Positions 8,301 through 15,586 of a stretch of DNA of 18,358 nucleotides are shown one piece after another. The DNA is from CAYUJH01 sp964394585. GTDB lineage: Bacteria; Bacteroidota; Bacteroidia; Cytophagales; Flammeovirgaceae. The DNA lies in assembly GCA_964394585.1 (NCBI GenBank), contig CAYMYI010000089.1, positions 1 through 18,358 on the forward strand, read 5' to 3'. How positions within the stretch are numbered: the stretch's first letter is position 1; each line of letters opens with the position of its first letter. Under the pieces are notes generated by a model. That model was not told the origin of the DNA. It did no database searches and saw only the letters and a program-made list of their open reading frames with translations. A program made the position numbers and the translations under genes.

Positions 8301-8673
8301 TCTCGTCTCGAATTTGCTGTTCTTCCAGGTTATACGGTCTGAAATCGTTCAGTTGGGGATCAAATACAGAAGTAGGAGCGCTCTCTTCTACATGGAAAAT
8401 AGGCAAAATGCGTTTGCCTAATTCGGCAGCATATTTCAGCTCTTTGAGGCAATAAGGGGAAGTAACCGAACTAGGCGACATCACAAAGATGAAATTTTGC
8501 GCATCGCGAATCCCCGCATTGATGCGTTCTTGGTAGCGTTCACCCGAATGGATGTTCACTTTATCAAACCAAACGCTTTTTCCATGTAATGTAAGTGCCT
8601 GATGAAGCCGCCCTACGAAGGCTAAGCTATAGGTGCGTCCATAGGAAATGAAGAAATCTTTATAGTTGCTCAT
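5308..8673 (-). CDS. Transmembrane triple-TIR protein with C-terminal FGE/SUMF1-like domain
   Basis: A 1121-residue protein. TIR1 spans about 6-95 (FFISYGR, VWFD, NFIFVMSPSSV, CLKEL with Glu78), TIR2 about 271-357 and TIR3 about 486-573 (VFISYSRRD, TWFD, NFVFIISPDAL, CEKEL with Glu557). TIR2 is degenerate: FISYSR is replaced by YLAYHTA and the conserved Glu by Ala340 (CIEAL). Each TIR is followed by the same helical extension (about 197-264, 418-480, 617-680) with the pattern A-x-x-W, FLL, A-x-x-W, P-x-x-L-x-x-x-F-I. This extension is familiar to me from TIR/STAND proteins just before their membrane segment. A basic stretch (685-696) leads into one hydrophobic helix (about 697-718). Then come a coiled coil (about 722-775), a helical region with no family recognised, and an FGE-sulfatase/C-type-lectin-like domain (about 910-1121; WNLYI, NYCNWLS, GYRLPRVREW, LGNVSEWCW, TGFRVV). 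The positive-inside rule puts the TIRs in the cytosol and the FGE-like part outside. TIR domains with the Glu often cleave NAD+ in bacterial immunity; that role here is inferred. No partner gene is adjacent. Confidence 0.88.
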   Translation of the reverse strand: MSNYKDFFISYGRTYSLAFVGRLHQALTLHGKSVWFDKVNIHSGERYQERINAGIRDAQNFIFVMSPSSVTSPYCLKELKYAAELGKRILPIFHVEESAPTSVFDPQLNDFRPYNLEEQQIRDETFLLISERDWVYALEAAQDISALVAWKEGYENHWPEHESIDFLKEWQCPICWSTDETLESCVKKLLDTSQREYEYVWQHTDYLNRGYDWLHETQNKEQFLLVGEERQLAEEWLLTEFKGGTVPCEPSRLHANFICASKQNAFHQMTDVYLAYHTANQPILQTIDDSLAYHAITTWRGAAAEDTQLDGEQRKGIERADNFLFLLSEDSLASAHCIEALQYAQSLHKRIIPLKVGIISYYEMPAVEEAEEAISQLLAIRPVDFTDNVEGNIDEFGKTDIERDIDDILRILRRNQLYYHQHKVLLVQAILWQRKHQPTFLLSGHNLDTALAWLQEHDEEETHPPTDLHRHFINVSAQSRGLHPPEVFISYSRRDADFARKLNRRLQEASFFTWFDQESIASGTNFYQEILRGIEASHNFVFIISPDALQSGFCEKELQHAAQHHKRFIPILWRPAKDYDAKVPEEYQHIEWINFHDLDIEKAFQNLQVLLNTDREYLEKHVKWQQKALDWENNHSHEDFLLNPSSLVSAEAWIEKATAEDKDPPPTNLQHRFIEESKRVYEFSKRKEKKRIRILRGVLAMASVMFIVAAIFGAISGIKYRTEIKLTQSLEQKSDSLKNEQSKANSLRIVAQARADSLQSAYDSLQSLWDAIDERDKRIVTLVSSNRAANLERIRSVVNGVIREHRSKAQYEKAIEQLSKLRPISPEANRLVAEAYCEILFIYSHAPDFDFTSYVDLRCVEIANLAKRLVRPTLQIDRNPSRANIRNYITALTGRPYLNYLRQKYYGKFRNVPGTNLQFGETEVTIAQWNLYIYANQIKSRASARFSKDEEQPVVYVTVFDAVNYCNWLSKIQKKTPAYQYDGGIYLYENPRDKNDVNVQLRSNQNGYRLPRVREWKQAVADHTQLSDGELMEVAWLKDNSNTNIHAAKEMKPNQYSLFDMLGNVSEWCWADQGNSLGLSSPELGGHWQSEQRGYPNFFQETHKNNSRRQVTGFRVVALAE

Positions 8674-8823
8674 GAAGCGTTGCGTAGGTGAAATATGAGA
8701 GCATGCTTGTTATATATCCTGTAAAATAATAAGGGGATAGGTATTTTTAAAGCAATGCCAGTAAATCTGACTAGAATCTTAGAAAAGCGCTTGGGTAAGC
8801 AGTCGGTTGTAGGTTTTTACCCC

Positions 8824-8861
8824 ATGTAAATTTTGTAACCCTTTACATCTATTTAATGTTT
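8824..8861 (+). promoter_or_regulatory. Inverted repeat and possible promoter of the SPFH gene
   Basis: ATGTAAA (8824-8830) and TTTACAT (8842-8848) form a perfect 7-11-7 inverted repeat in the divergent spacer. Its loop contains TTTG (8832-8835), which lies 18 nt before TAATGTTT (8854-8861), an imperfect match to the Bacteroidota -33/-7 arrangement. A regulator bound to the repeat would cover the -33 element. No regulator is identified. Confidence 0.35.
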
Positions 8862-8897
8862 ATTATAGTAAGTATTCACCCCTAAAAATTCAACGCT

Positions 8898-9677
8898 ATG
8901 AAAAATATAAATCGGTTTTTCTGCGGGATGCTCGTCCTGGCAGTACTGCAAAGCTGTGTGGTGGTTCGGCAAGATGAAATCGCCATGAAACGTAGGTTTG
9001 GGAAGCTCTCTGGCACTCCGCTTCAAGAAGGGGCCAGAGCGTATAACCCTCTGTTTGCAAGTTACATCAAGGTGCCGGTGCGCAACATCAATATGGAAGT
9101 GCGCCTTGAAATTCCTTCGAAAGAAGGGCTTACCATTTTGTCGGAAGTTTCTATTTTATACCGGATTGATCCTTCAAAAATTGAAGATATTTTGCGCAAC
9201 GTAGGCACGCGTTACGAAGAAGACTTAATTTCACCGGTATTTCGTTCGGCAGTTGCCGATGTGAGTGCTAAGTTTATGGCAAAAGATATGCACACCGGTA
9301 AACGTGCCGAAATAGAAAAGGCAGTGAAAGAAATGATGATGCAAACCGTAGCCGATAAAGGTTTTATCATTGAGTCGGTATTGATGAAACGCATTGTATT
9401 ACCGGAGTCGCTCTCGCGAGCTATCGAAGAAAAACTTGCCGCCGAACAAGAGGCACAACGCATGGAGTTTGTACTCGAACGCGAGCGCCAAGAAGCCGAA
9501 CGCCGTAAAATTGAAGCACAAGGGGTGAGCGAATCGCAGCGAATCCTTTCTGAAAGCCTCACCGACCCTGTATTGCGGTACCAAGCCATCGAGGCATTCC
9601 GAGAAATGTCAAAATCGCCTAATGCTAAAGTGATATTCTCTAACACAATGCTTCCGATGCTCTTCGACGAGAACTAG
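8898..9677 (+). CDS. SPFH/prohibitin-family lipoprotein
   Basis: A 259-residue SPFH (band 7/prohibitin) protein. The N-terminus is a lipoprotein signal with lipobox LQSC, predicted lipidated Cys20, rather than the transmembrane helix usual for prohibitins. The SPFH core follows directly: VVVRQDEIAMKRRFGKL, a PVRNINMEVRLEIPSKEGL stretch, then SILYRIDPSKIEDILRNVG. The C-terminal part (about 170-220) is a charged helix rich in Glu, Arg and Ala (EEKLAAEQEAQR, ERERQEAERRKIEAQG), typical of the oligomerising coiled coil of the family. Prohibitin homologues form ring or cage assemblies at membranes and influence membrane proteases; with a lipobox this one should sit on the periplasmic side of an envelope membrane. 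It is divergent from the TIR gene and closed by its own terminator, so it is probably transcribed alone. The family is certain; its role in this organism is unknown. Confidence 0.9.
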   Translation: MKNINRFFCGMLVLAVLQSCVVVRQDEIAMKRRFGKLSGTPLQEGARAYNPLFASYIKVPVRNINMEVRLEIPSKEGLTILSEVSILYRIDPSKIEDILRNVGTRYEEDLISPVFRSAVADVSAKFMAKDMHTGKRAEIEKAVKEMMMQTVADKGFIIESVLMKRIVLPESLSRAIEEKLAAEQEAQRMEFVLERERQEAERRKIEAQGVSESQRILSESLTDPVLRYQAIEAFREMSKSPNAKVIFSNTMLPMLFDEN

Positions 9678-9696
9678 AGCCGCATACATACCATGC

Positions 9697-9732
9697 AAAG
9701 GGAAAGGGTGGCGAACATCTTTTCCCTTTTTT
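9697..9732 (+). terminator. Rho-independent terminator of the SPFH gene
   Basis: AAAGGGAAA (9697-9705) pairs with TTTCCCTTT (9721-9729), and the T run continues to 9732. It lies 20 nt after the SPFH stop. Confidence 0.75.
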
Positions 9733-9782
9733 ATGCTTTCTTTTTACAAAATATCTTTCTTTTACTTTGCCCTATTGCCAAT

Positions 9783-9790
9783 TATATTTG
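9783..9790 (+). promoter_or_regulatory. Bacteroidota-type -7 promoter box of icd
   Basis: TATATTTG fits the Bacteroidota -7 consensus TAnnTTTG exactly and ends 39 nt before the isocitrate dehydrogenase ATG. The expected TTG near -33 is not clear (only a T-rich stretch). A strong SD sequence is absent from the leader. Confidence 0.5.
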
Positions 9791-9829
9791 TTAGAAAGGA
9801 ATTTATTGAAGACTTCTTAAACAATTACT

Positions 9830-11056
9830 ATGGCAAAGATTAAAGTTAAGAACCCAGTTGTAGAACTAGATGGCGATGAAATGACGCGCGTAATTTGGCA
9901 GTTCATCAAAGATAAGCTGATCCTACCGTACCTTGAGCTTGATATCAAATACTATGATTTAGGCATAGAAAAACGCGATGAAACCGATGACCAAATTACT
10001 GTGGATGCGGCAAATGCCATCAGAGAGTACGGCGTGGGCATTAAGTGTGCTACCATCACCCCGGACGAAGCACGTGTTGAGGAGTTTGGGCTTAAAAAAA
10101 TGTGGCGCTCGCCTAATGGCACTATCCGAAATATTTTAGGAGGGACTGTATTCCGTGAGCCTATTCTCATTAAAAATGTACCACGGTTGGTGCCCGGCTG
10201 GACAAAGCCGATTTGCATCGGACGCCACGCACACGGCGACCAATACAAAGCTACGGACTTCCTTACCAAAGGGAAGGGAAGGCTTACCATTACATTTACT
10301 CCCGAAGATGGCAGTGAGCCTATCACCCACGAAGTCTACAATTTTGGCGATGATGGCATCGCTATGGCAATGTACAATACCGACGAATCGATTCGGGGAT
10401 TTGCACGCGCTTGCCACAACCAAGCCCTCGCAAAAGGGTGGCCTTTATACCTCTCTACAAAAAATACAATTCTGAAAAAATACGATGGCCGATTCAAAGA
10501 TATCTTCCAAGAAGTGTACGATACGGAATTTAAAGATAAGTTTGAAGCGGCAGGAATCACTTACGAACATCGCCTGATTGACGACATGGTAGCTGCCGCC
10601 CTCAAATGGGAAGGAGGTTTTGTGTGGGCGTGTAAAAACTACGATGGCGACGTGCAGTCGGATACCGTTGCCCAAGGATTTGGCTCACTTGGTTTAATGA
10701 CCTCGACCCTCGTAACGCCCGATGGTAAAACCATGGAAGCTGAGGCCGCACACGGAACGGTAACTCGCCACTATCGCCAGCACCAGCAGGGTAAAGCGAC
10801 TTCGACTAACCCAATCGCTTCAATTTTTGCTTGGACACGCGGCTTAGCATTCCGAGGTAAGCTCGATGACCACCAAGAACTTATCGATTTTGCGCATGCC
10901 TTAGAATCGGTTTGTATCGAAACTGTAGAAAGTGGTAAAATGACCAAAGACTTGGCGTTGCTCATCCACGGGAAAGGCATGACGGACGACCACTACCTCA
11001 CTACGCAAGAGTTTTTAAATGCTCTGGACGAAAATCTACAAGCAAAACTTGCGTAA
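9830..11056 (+). CDS. icd: NADP-dependent isocitrate dehydrogenase (eukaryotic-type, homodimeric)
   Basis: A 408-residue enzyme converting isocitrate to 2-oxoglutarate and CO2 with NADP+, in the TCA cycle. It matches the subfamily II (eukaryotic/mitochondrial-like) form used by many Bacteroidota, not the E. coli Icd form. Signs are the start KIKVKNPVVELDGDEMTRVIW, the substrate loop SPNGTIRN (94-101), GRHAHGDQYKATDF (131-144), the metal-binding region YEHRLIDDMVAAALK, and the AEAAHGTVTRHYR coenzyme region followed by STNPIASIFAWTRGL. Length is normal and the frame is intact. It has its own -7 box upstream and a strong terminator downstream, so it is monocistronic. Confidence 0.96.
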   Translation: MAKIKVKNPVVELDGDEMTRVIWQFIKDKLILPYLELDIKYYDLGIEKRDETDDQITVDAANAIREYGVGIKCATITPDEARVEEFGLKKMWRSPNGTIRNILGGTVFREPILIKNVPRLVPGWTKPICIGRHAHGDQYKATDFLTKGKGRLTITFTPEDGSEPITHEVYNFGDDGIAMAMYNTDESIRGFARACHNQALAKGWPLYLSTKNTILKKYDGRFKDIFQEVYDTEFKDKFEAAGITYEHRLIDDMVAAALKWEGGFVWACKNYDGDVQSDTVAQGFGSLGLMTSTLVTPDGKTMEAEAAHGTVTRHYRQHQQGKATSTNPIASIFAWTRGLAFRGKLDDHQELIDFAHALESVCIETVESGKMTKDLALLIHGKGMTDDHYLTTQEFLNALDENLQAKLA

Positions 11057-11081
11057 TGCATGGATTTGAATTAGCTATTTC

Positions 11082-11113
11082 GCCCTTCTCGTTGTTGAGA
11101 AGGGCTTTTTTTT
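11082..11113 (+). terminator. Rho-independent terminator of icd
   Basis: GCCCTTCTC (11082-11090), a 6-nt loop GTTGTT, GAGAAGGGC (11097-11105), then eight T. This is a perfect 9-bp stem 25 nt after the icd stop. Confidence 0.95.
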
Positions 11114-11255
11114 AAGTGAAAGGATGTTTGAGGAGGGCTGCTACATCATCTTGTTAAAAAAAACTGTGCCGATTGGCAAAAAATCATCCGTTTGAACATA
11201 CCATACATGAAAATAGACTCTGCCTTTGCCATGCTCTGTGGGATAGAAAGAAGCC

Positions 11256-11286
11256 TTGTTGCCTTTCTAAAAAAATGTATTTTTAT
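11256..11286 (+). promoter_or_regulatory. Possible promoter of the small membrane protein gene
   Basis: TTG (11256-11258), a 20-nt spacer, then TATTTTTA (11279-11286), one base off TAnnTTTG. It ends 17 nt before the ATG at 11304, which would give a very short leader. Confidence 0.35.
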
Positions 11287-11303
11287 ACAAACGCAACAGC
11301 ACT

Positions 11304-11687
11304 ATGCATTACAGAAGGTTTAGCCTCGGTATCGGTTTTTTGGTTTGGTTTTTTGCAACCATAGCTTTTCGAGTAGCTGGCGAATATTTTTTCTTAACCC
11401 AAAATAATGGGGTGATGGTAAGCCTTTATGTGGCAGTAGTGCCTGCGTTAGGGTTTATTACGCATGCGGTGTTTAATCGTTTGAAATTAAATAAGTTGCA
11501 GGGAGTGCAAGCAGCAGTACTTATGGTATTGCCGGGAATGTTCTTCGATACGTTTTGTATTGAAATGTTCGACGTAGTATTCCCGAATTTGCCACCTGCC
11601 GATGCCGGCTCGTTTGCTGCATGGCTGATGTGGTCGTACATGTGGGTGCTTTTATTTGGCGTGCTGCGCAAAGACCGTGAAGAATGA
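11304..11687 (+). CDS. Small integral membrane protein, DUF5367-like
   Basis: A 127-residue protein with four hydrophobic segments (about 8-25, 37-55, 70-86 and 104-121) and no soluble domain. The first contains WFFATIAFRVAGEYFF; the third is preceded by KLQGVQAAVLMVLPGMFFDTF. Size, four-helix layout and the PGMFFD motif recall the DUF5367 family of uncharacterised membrane proteins, an assignment made from memory. The ATG at 11304 starts just before the first helix (MHYRRF, positive-inside). It is 191 nt beyond the icd terminator and 55 nt upstream of the nitroreductase gene, which has its own -7 box. No function is known or suggested by the neighbours. Confidence 0.72.
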   Translation: MHYRRFSLGIGFLVWFFATIAFRVAGEYFFLTQNNGVMVSLYVAVVPALGFITHAVFNRLKLNKLQGVQAAVLMVLPGMFFDTFCIEMFDVVFPNLPPADAGSFAAWLMWSYMWVLLFGVLRKDREE

Positions 11688-11709
11688 CCTTCGCTTCGGT
11701 TTCAATCTG

Positions 11710-11717
11710 TACCTTTG
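11710..11717 (+). promoter_or_regulatory. Bacteroidota-type -7 box of the nitroreductase gene
   Basis: TACCTTTG fits TAnnTTTG exactly and ends 25 nt before the nitroreductase ATG, inside the 55-nt spacer after the membrane protein gene. No convincing -33 TTG is seen. Confidence 0.45.
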
Positions 11718-11742
11718 CGGCACACTATCAAGATGAATCACT

Positions 11743-12327
11743 ATGTATAACACAGAAGAAATCAATACGTTAATTCGAAATCGCCGCTCGGTATTTCCTA
11801 AGCAATACACCGGGCAAACCGTGGAAAAGGCAGTGATTGAACAAATGCTAGAGAATGCCAATTGGGCACCAACGCATGGTAAAACAGAGCCATGGCGCTT
11901 TTTTGTGTTTTCAGGGGAAGGGCTTAAAACGTTTGCGCACTTCCAGTCAGAACTTTACAAAGAAATTACCCCCGAGGAGGACTTTAAACAAGCTACTTAC
12001 GAGAAACTGCAAAATAACCCGCTGAAGGCATCGCACATTATCGGGATTGCTATGAAACGGCAGCCCTCTGAAAAAATTCCCGAGATTGAAGAAGTAGAGG
12101 CAGTGGCTTGTGCTGTGCAAAACATGTACTTAACGGCAACGGCTTACGGGGTAGGCGGTTATTGGGCAAGCGGTGGCATTACCTATAAAGAAGAAGCCAA
12201 AGAGTTTTTTGGCTTAGGGCCTAAAGATAAATTATTAGGGTTTTTCTATGTGGGTATACCGGCAGAAACTCCAGCAGAGGGCAAACGCGGTAACATTGCC
12301 GAAAAAACTACATGGGTAGAGGAATGA
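11743..12327 (+). CDS. Nitroreductase-family protein (YdjA-like)
   Basis: A 194-residue FMN-dependent NAD(P)H oxidoreductase of the nitroreductase fold. The N-terminal FMN-phosphate motif is RNRRSVFPKQY (12-22), followed by NWAPTHGKTEPWRFFVFSG (40-58), which is the form seen in short YdjA-type members. The later ENANWAPTH/GVGGYWASGG and KLLGFFYVGIPAE segments match the conserved second half of the fold. Length is typical for the YdjA subgroup. The family probably acts as a dimer with FMN at the interface. The physiological substrate is unknown; quinones, nitroaromatics or enones are possible. It lies 40 nt upstream of folD on the same strand and may be co-transcribed with folD-queE. Confidence 0.9.
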   Translation: MYNTEEINTLIRNRRSVFPKQYTGQTVEKAVIEQMLENANWAPTHGKTEPWRFFVFSGEGLKTFAHFQSELYKEITPEEDFKQATYEKLQNNPLKASHIIGIAMKRQPSEKIPEIEEVEAVACAVQNMYLTATAYGVGGYWASGGITYKEEAKEFFGLGPKDKLLGFFYVGIPAETPAEGKRGNIAEKTTWVEE

Positions 12328-12367
12328 AACCAATCATTATTTTAGTTACGAACACAGATAAGTACAT

Positions 12368-13255
12368 ATGGAATTAATCGATGGAAAAGCCACGGCAGCG
12401 GCAATCAAAGAAGAAATTGCAGAAGAGGTAAAAACGCTTGTGCAAAAAGGAGGGCGCCAGCCGCACTTAGTTGCCGTACTGGTGGGTAACGACGGCGCCA
12501 GCCAAACCTATGTGGGTGGAAAAGTGAAAGCATGCGAGCAAGTGGGCTTTCAATCTACCTTAATCAAAAAAGAAGAAACCATTACGGAAGAAGAATTGCT
12601 CCAAATTGTACGCGACCTGAACAACGACAATTCCGTCGATGGCTTCATTGTACAATTACCTCTACCCAAACACATCTCCGAACTGGAGGTAACCGAAACC
12701 ATTGACCCAAACAAAGATGTTGATGGGTTTCATCCGGTAAACCTGGGGAAAATGGTTTTGAATTTGCCTACCTACTTACCGGCAACTCCTTATGGCATTG
12801 TACAACTGCTCGAACGCTACAACATCGAAACGAGCGGCAAACACTGCGTAGTGGTAGGGAGAAGCCACATTGTAGGCTCACCAATGAGCATCTTGATGGC
12901 ACGCAAAGCAAAGGTGGGGAATTGTACCGTAACGCTTACGCACAGCCGCACGCAAGACCTGAAAACCGAAACGCTACGCGCCGATATATTAATTGTGGCT
13001 CTGGGCGTAGCTGAGTTTGTAACCGCCGATATGGTAAAAGAAGGAGCCGTAGTGATCGACGTGGGCATTACCCGCGTTCCCGATGCTACCAAAAAACGAG
13101 GCTTTGCCCTCAAAGGCGATGTGAAATTCGATGAAGTAGCTCCTAAATGTAGCTACATTACACCAGTGCCGGGTGGTGTAGGCCCTATGACCATCGTTTC
13201 GTTATTAAAGAATACACTGCAAGCTTCGCGCAATCGGCAGGGTATCGAAGGATAA
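12368..13255 (+). CDS. folD: Bifunctional methylenetetrahydrofolate dehydrogenase/methenyltetrahydrofolate cyclohydrolase FolD
   Basis: A 295-residue cytosolic enzyme interconverting 5,10-methylene-, 5,10-methenyl- and 10-formyl-tetrahydrofolate with NADP+. The catalytic YxxxK is Tyr48-Lys52 in SQTYVGGKVKACEQVGF. QLPLPKHI, NPNKDVDGFHPVNLGKM-type and GRSHIVGSPMSILM segments follow in family order, and the C-terminal PVPGGVGPMTIVSLL motif is intact. Length is normal. The start (MELIDGKATA) is canonical. Only 11 nt separate its stop from queE, so the two are very likely one transcript. Confidence 0.97.
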   Translation: MELIDGKATAAAIKEEIAEEVKTLVQKGGRQPHLVAVLVGNDGASQTYVGGKVKACEQVGFQSTLIKKEETITEEELLQIVRDLNNDNSVDGFIVQLPLPKHISELEVTETIDPNKDVDGFHPVNLGKMVLNLPTYLPATPYGIVQLLERYNIETSGKHCVVVGRSHIVGSPMSILMARKAKVGNCTVTLTHSRTQDLKTETLRADILIVALGVAEFVTADMVKEGAVVIDVGITRVPDATKKRGFALKGDVKFDEVAPKCSYITPVPGGVGPMTIVSLLKNTLQASRNRQGIEG

Positions 13256-13266
13256 ACACATACCAT

Positions 13267-13884
13267 ATGCAACAAAGATTTACCAATGAAAAGCTTCCTC
13301 TCATGGAGGCTTTTTACACATTACAAGGAGAAGGAATTTACAGCGGGCAAGCCGCATATTTTATTCGTTTAGGAGGGTGCGATGTAGGCTGCGTTTGGTG
13401 CGATGTGAAAGAATCGTGGGATGCTGCAGCACATCCACAAGTTTCGGTGGAAGAGATTGTAGCCGAAGCCGCAAAACACCCTGCGCGCCTAGCGGTAATT
13501 ACCGGTGGAGAACCACTCATGTATGACCTCACGGCGTTAACCACTGCCCTAAAAATGGCTGGTTTTCGTACGAATATCGAAACTTCAGGAGCGCATCCGT
13601 TCACAGGGCAGTTCGATTGGGTGTGTTTCTCTCCGAAAAAATTCAAAGCCCCTTTGCCTGAAATTTATGAACATGCCGACGAACTGAAGGTCATCGTGTA
13701 TAACAAAAGTGATTTTGCATGGGCAGAGTCGTTTGCTGAAAAAGTACGCCCCACATGCAAACTGCTGCTACAACCCGAATGGAGCAAGACGCAGCAAATG
13801 ATGCCGCTAATCGTTGAGTATGTAAAGCAAAACCCTACATGGCAGGTATCGCTGCAAACCCATAAGTTTATGGCGATACCTTAA
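13267..13884 (+). CDS. queE: 7-carboxy-7-deazaguanine synthase QueE (radical SAM)
   Basis: A 205-residue radical SAM enzyme converting 6-carboxy-tetrahydropterin to 7-carboxy-7-deazaguanine, in queuosine biosynthesis. The [4Fe-4S] cluster motif is the CX3CX2C form: Cys38, Cys42 and Cys45 in GGCDVGCVWCDVK, with no long insertion between the first cysteines. GGEP (80-83) is the SAM-binding motif. The substrate-binding FYTLQGEGIYSGQAAYFIRLGG segment lies at about 16-37 and the family's Q-T-H-K near the C-terminus is present (SLQTHKFMAIP). It follows folD by 11 nt. No hairpin with a T run is seen in the 127-nt convergent spacer to dnaB. Confidence 0.93.
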   Translation: MQQRFTNEKLPLMEAFYTLQGEGIYSGQAAYFIRLGGCDVGCVWCDVKESWDAAAHPQVSVEEIVAEAAKHPARLAVITGGEPLMYDLTALTTALKMAGFRTNIETSGAHPFTGQFDWVCFSPKKFKAPLPEIYEHADELKVIVYNKSDFAWAESFAEKVRPTCKLLLQPEWSKTQQMMPLIVEYVKQNPTWQVSLQTHKFMAIP

Positions 13885-14011
13885 TCATATTAAACTCGAA
13901 ACTAATTTTTTTAGGGAAATTCAGTTTTGTAAACCCTTGAACATCAGGTTAATCAAGTGAAAGAAATCTGCAAAAATCACATGAGTTTAGGGGTCTAGTT
14001 ACCCTCAGCCA

Positions 14012-15586
14012 CTAAAAAGGGGGTTCGTCTTCCATAGGAGGGGGAGTATCATTCGGTGGGGTAAGCTGGTTTGCCTTGCTGCCCATCGTAATGGTGCTTG
14101 CGGGGATGTCGTCTTCTTCTTGCGAAGCGAGCACATCGCTAATAGGCGTAAGCCCTCCAATGCCATCTTCGTCCCAATCGGTAAACTTGGTAAACTCGCT
14201 GATAAATTTGAGGCGTACCGTCCCTGTGCTGCCATTTCTATGCTTTGCCAAAATTACCTCACCAAGGCCTTTTACAGAATTTCCTTCGGCATCTTCGGTG
14301 ATTTCGTAATACTCCGGTCGGTAGAGGAACATAACCATGTCGGCATCTTGCTCGATTGATCCACTTTCGCGCAAATCGCTGAGTTGTGGGCGTTTATCAC
14401 CACCACGGGTTTCTACAGCGCGGCTCAACTGCGAAAGGGCAATTACCGGCACGTTTAATTCCTTTGCCAATTGTTTCAAAGCGCGCGAAATAGAGGCAAT
14501 TTCTTGCTCTCGGTTGCCCCCTTTTTTGCTTTCGCCGGTCATCAGTTGGAGGTAATCAATTACAATCAGTTCGATGTTATTTTGTGCTTTGAGGCGTCGG
14601 GCTTTGGCGCGAAGTTCGAGCACGCTGAGTGCAGGGGTATCATCAATGAAAATAGGCGCCTCGGTGAGTGCGGTAGTTTTATGGAGTAGCTGTTCCCACT
14701 CAAAGTCGGCGAGTTTACCGGTACGCAGTTTATCGCTTTGTATTTCCGCTTCAGCAGAAATCAGACGTTTCACCAACTGAACCGAGGACATCTCTAAAGA
14801 AAAAATCGCGACGGGCTTTTTAAAGACTACTGCAGCATTGCGGAGAATCGTCAAACAAAACGCCGTTTTACCCATGGCAGGGCGTGCCGCACAAATAATC
14901 ATGTCGGATCGTTGCCAGCCCGATGTAATTCGGTCGAGGTCTGCAAATCCGGTAGGCACACCGGTCAGCCCTTCTTTATTATTTTTAAGGTGTTCTAATT
15001 CTTGGAATGCCTCGCGCATAATGGCATTCATTTTTGCATAGTTTTTCCGAATATTCAGCTCTGAAATCTCAAACAGCGATTGTTCCATGTGGTCGAGGAT
15101 ATCGAACGCATCAGTCGTTTCTTCAAACGACTGTTCCTGAATTTTCCGCGAGATGTAGATCAACTCTCTTTTGATGGCGTGTTCTAACAACAAGCGGGCG
15201 TGGTATTCAATATTGGCGGCAGACTCTACCCTCTGGGTTAAAGAAGCCACACCATAGGCACCTCCTGCTATTTCAAGGTCTCCACGGCTGCGCAGGCGGC
15301 TCACCACGGTATGAATATCCACAGGTTCCGACATGGAGAACAGATCTTGAATAGCCGCATAGATTTTTTGATGGGCTTCTCTGTAAAATGTTTCTGGCTT
15401 TAGCAATTCGACCACTTCGGTGAGTGCATCTTTTTCGAGCATTAAAGCTCCAAGCACTGCTTTTTCAAGTTCAATATCAGAAGGGGGTTTCTTCCCTAAA
15501 GACTCCTGCAATTGGGCGTTTCGCTGTCGTTTTAAACTCGATAGGGCTTTGTTGCTTTGGCGTTGTTGGTTGGCTGCTTCACTCAT
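14012..15586 (-). CDS. dnaB: Replicative DNA helicase DnaB
   Basis: A 524-residue hexameric 5'-3' helicase that unwinds DNA at the replication fork. The N-terminal domain begins after a basic, glutamine-rich 35-residue extension (DIELEKAVLGALMLEKDAL, about 37-55), followed by the linker helix and the RecA-like motor from about 208 (TGVPTGFADLDRITSGWQ). Walker A is ARPAMGKTAF (234-243), Walker B is LIVIDYLQLM (340-349), and the arginine-finger region is SDLRESGSIEQDADMVMFLYRPE (403-425, listed here by its key parts SDLRESGS and DADMVMFLYR). A 60-residue acidic and proline-rich tail ends in DEPPF. No intein interrupts the motor domain. It is transcribed towards queE; upstream on its strand TATCTTTC (plus 15611-15618) is one base off the -7 consensus. 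Confidence 0.96.
   Translation of the reverse strand: MSEAANQQRQSNKALSSLKRQRNAQLQESLGKKPPSDIELEKAVLGALMLEKDALTEVVELLKPETFYREAHQKIYAAIQDLFSMSEPVDIHTVVSRLRSRGDLEIAGGAYGVASLTQRVESAANIEYHARLLLEHAIKRELIYISRKIQEQSFEETTDAFDILDHMEQSLFEISELNIRKNYAKMNAIMREAFQELEHLKNNKEGLTGVPTGFADLDRITSGWQRSDMIICAARPAMGKTAFCLTILRNAAVVFKKPVAIFSLEMSSVQLVKRLISAEAEIQSDKLRTGKLADFEWEQLLHKTTALTEAPIFIDDTPALSVLELRAKARRLKAQNNIELIVIDYLQLMTGESKKGGNREQEIASISRALKQLAKELNVPVIALSQLSRAVETRGGDKRPQLSDLRESGSIEQDADMVMFLYRPEYYEITEDAEGNSVKGLGEVILAKHRNGSTGTVRLKFISEFTKFTDWDEDGIGGLTPISDVLASQEEDDIPASTITMGSKANQLTPPNDTPPPMEDEPPF

Noticed and set aside
5308..8673. Diversity-generating retroelement around the FGE-like C-terminus
   Set aside because: No reverse transcriptase gene and no near-copy of the C-terminal coding segment is visible in the window; kept only as a check to run on the rest of the genome.
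11246..11277. Hairpin TAGAAAG/CTTTCTA with an adjacent A run, considered as a terminator
   Set aside because: On the minus strand the T run precedes the hairpin, and on the plus strand the run is A, so neither orientation gives a rho-independent terminator. No minus-strand gene ends here.
13885..14011. Terminator between convergent queE and dnaB
   Set aside because: Only weak stems (GGGT/ACCC and CTTGA/TCAAG) without a following T run; the T7 run at about 13907-13913 has no hairpin before it.
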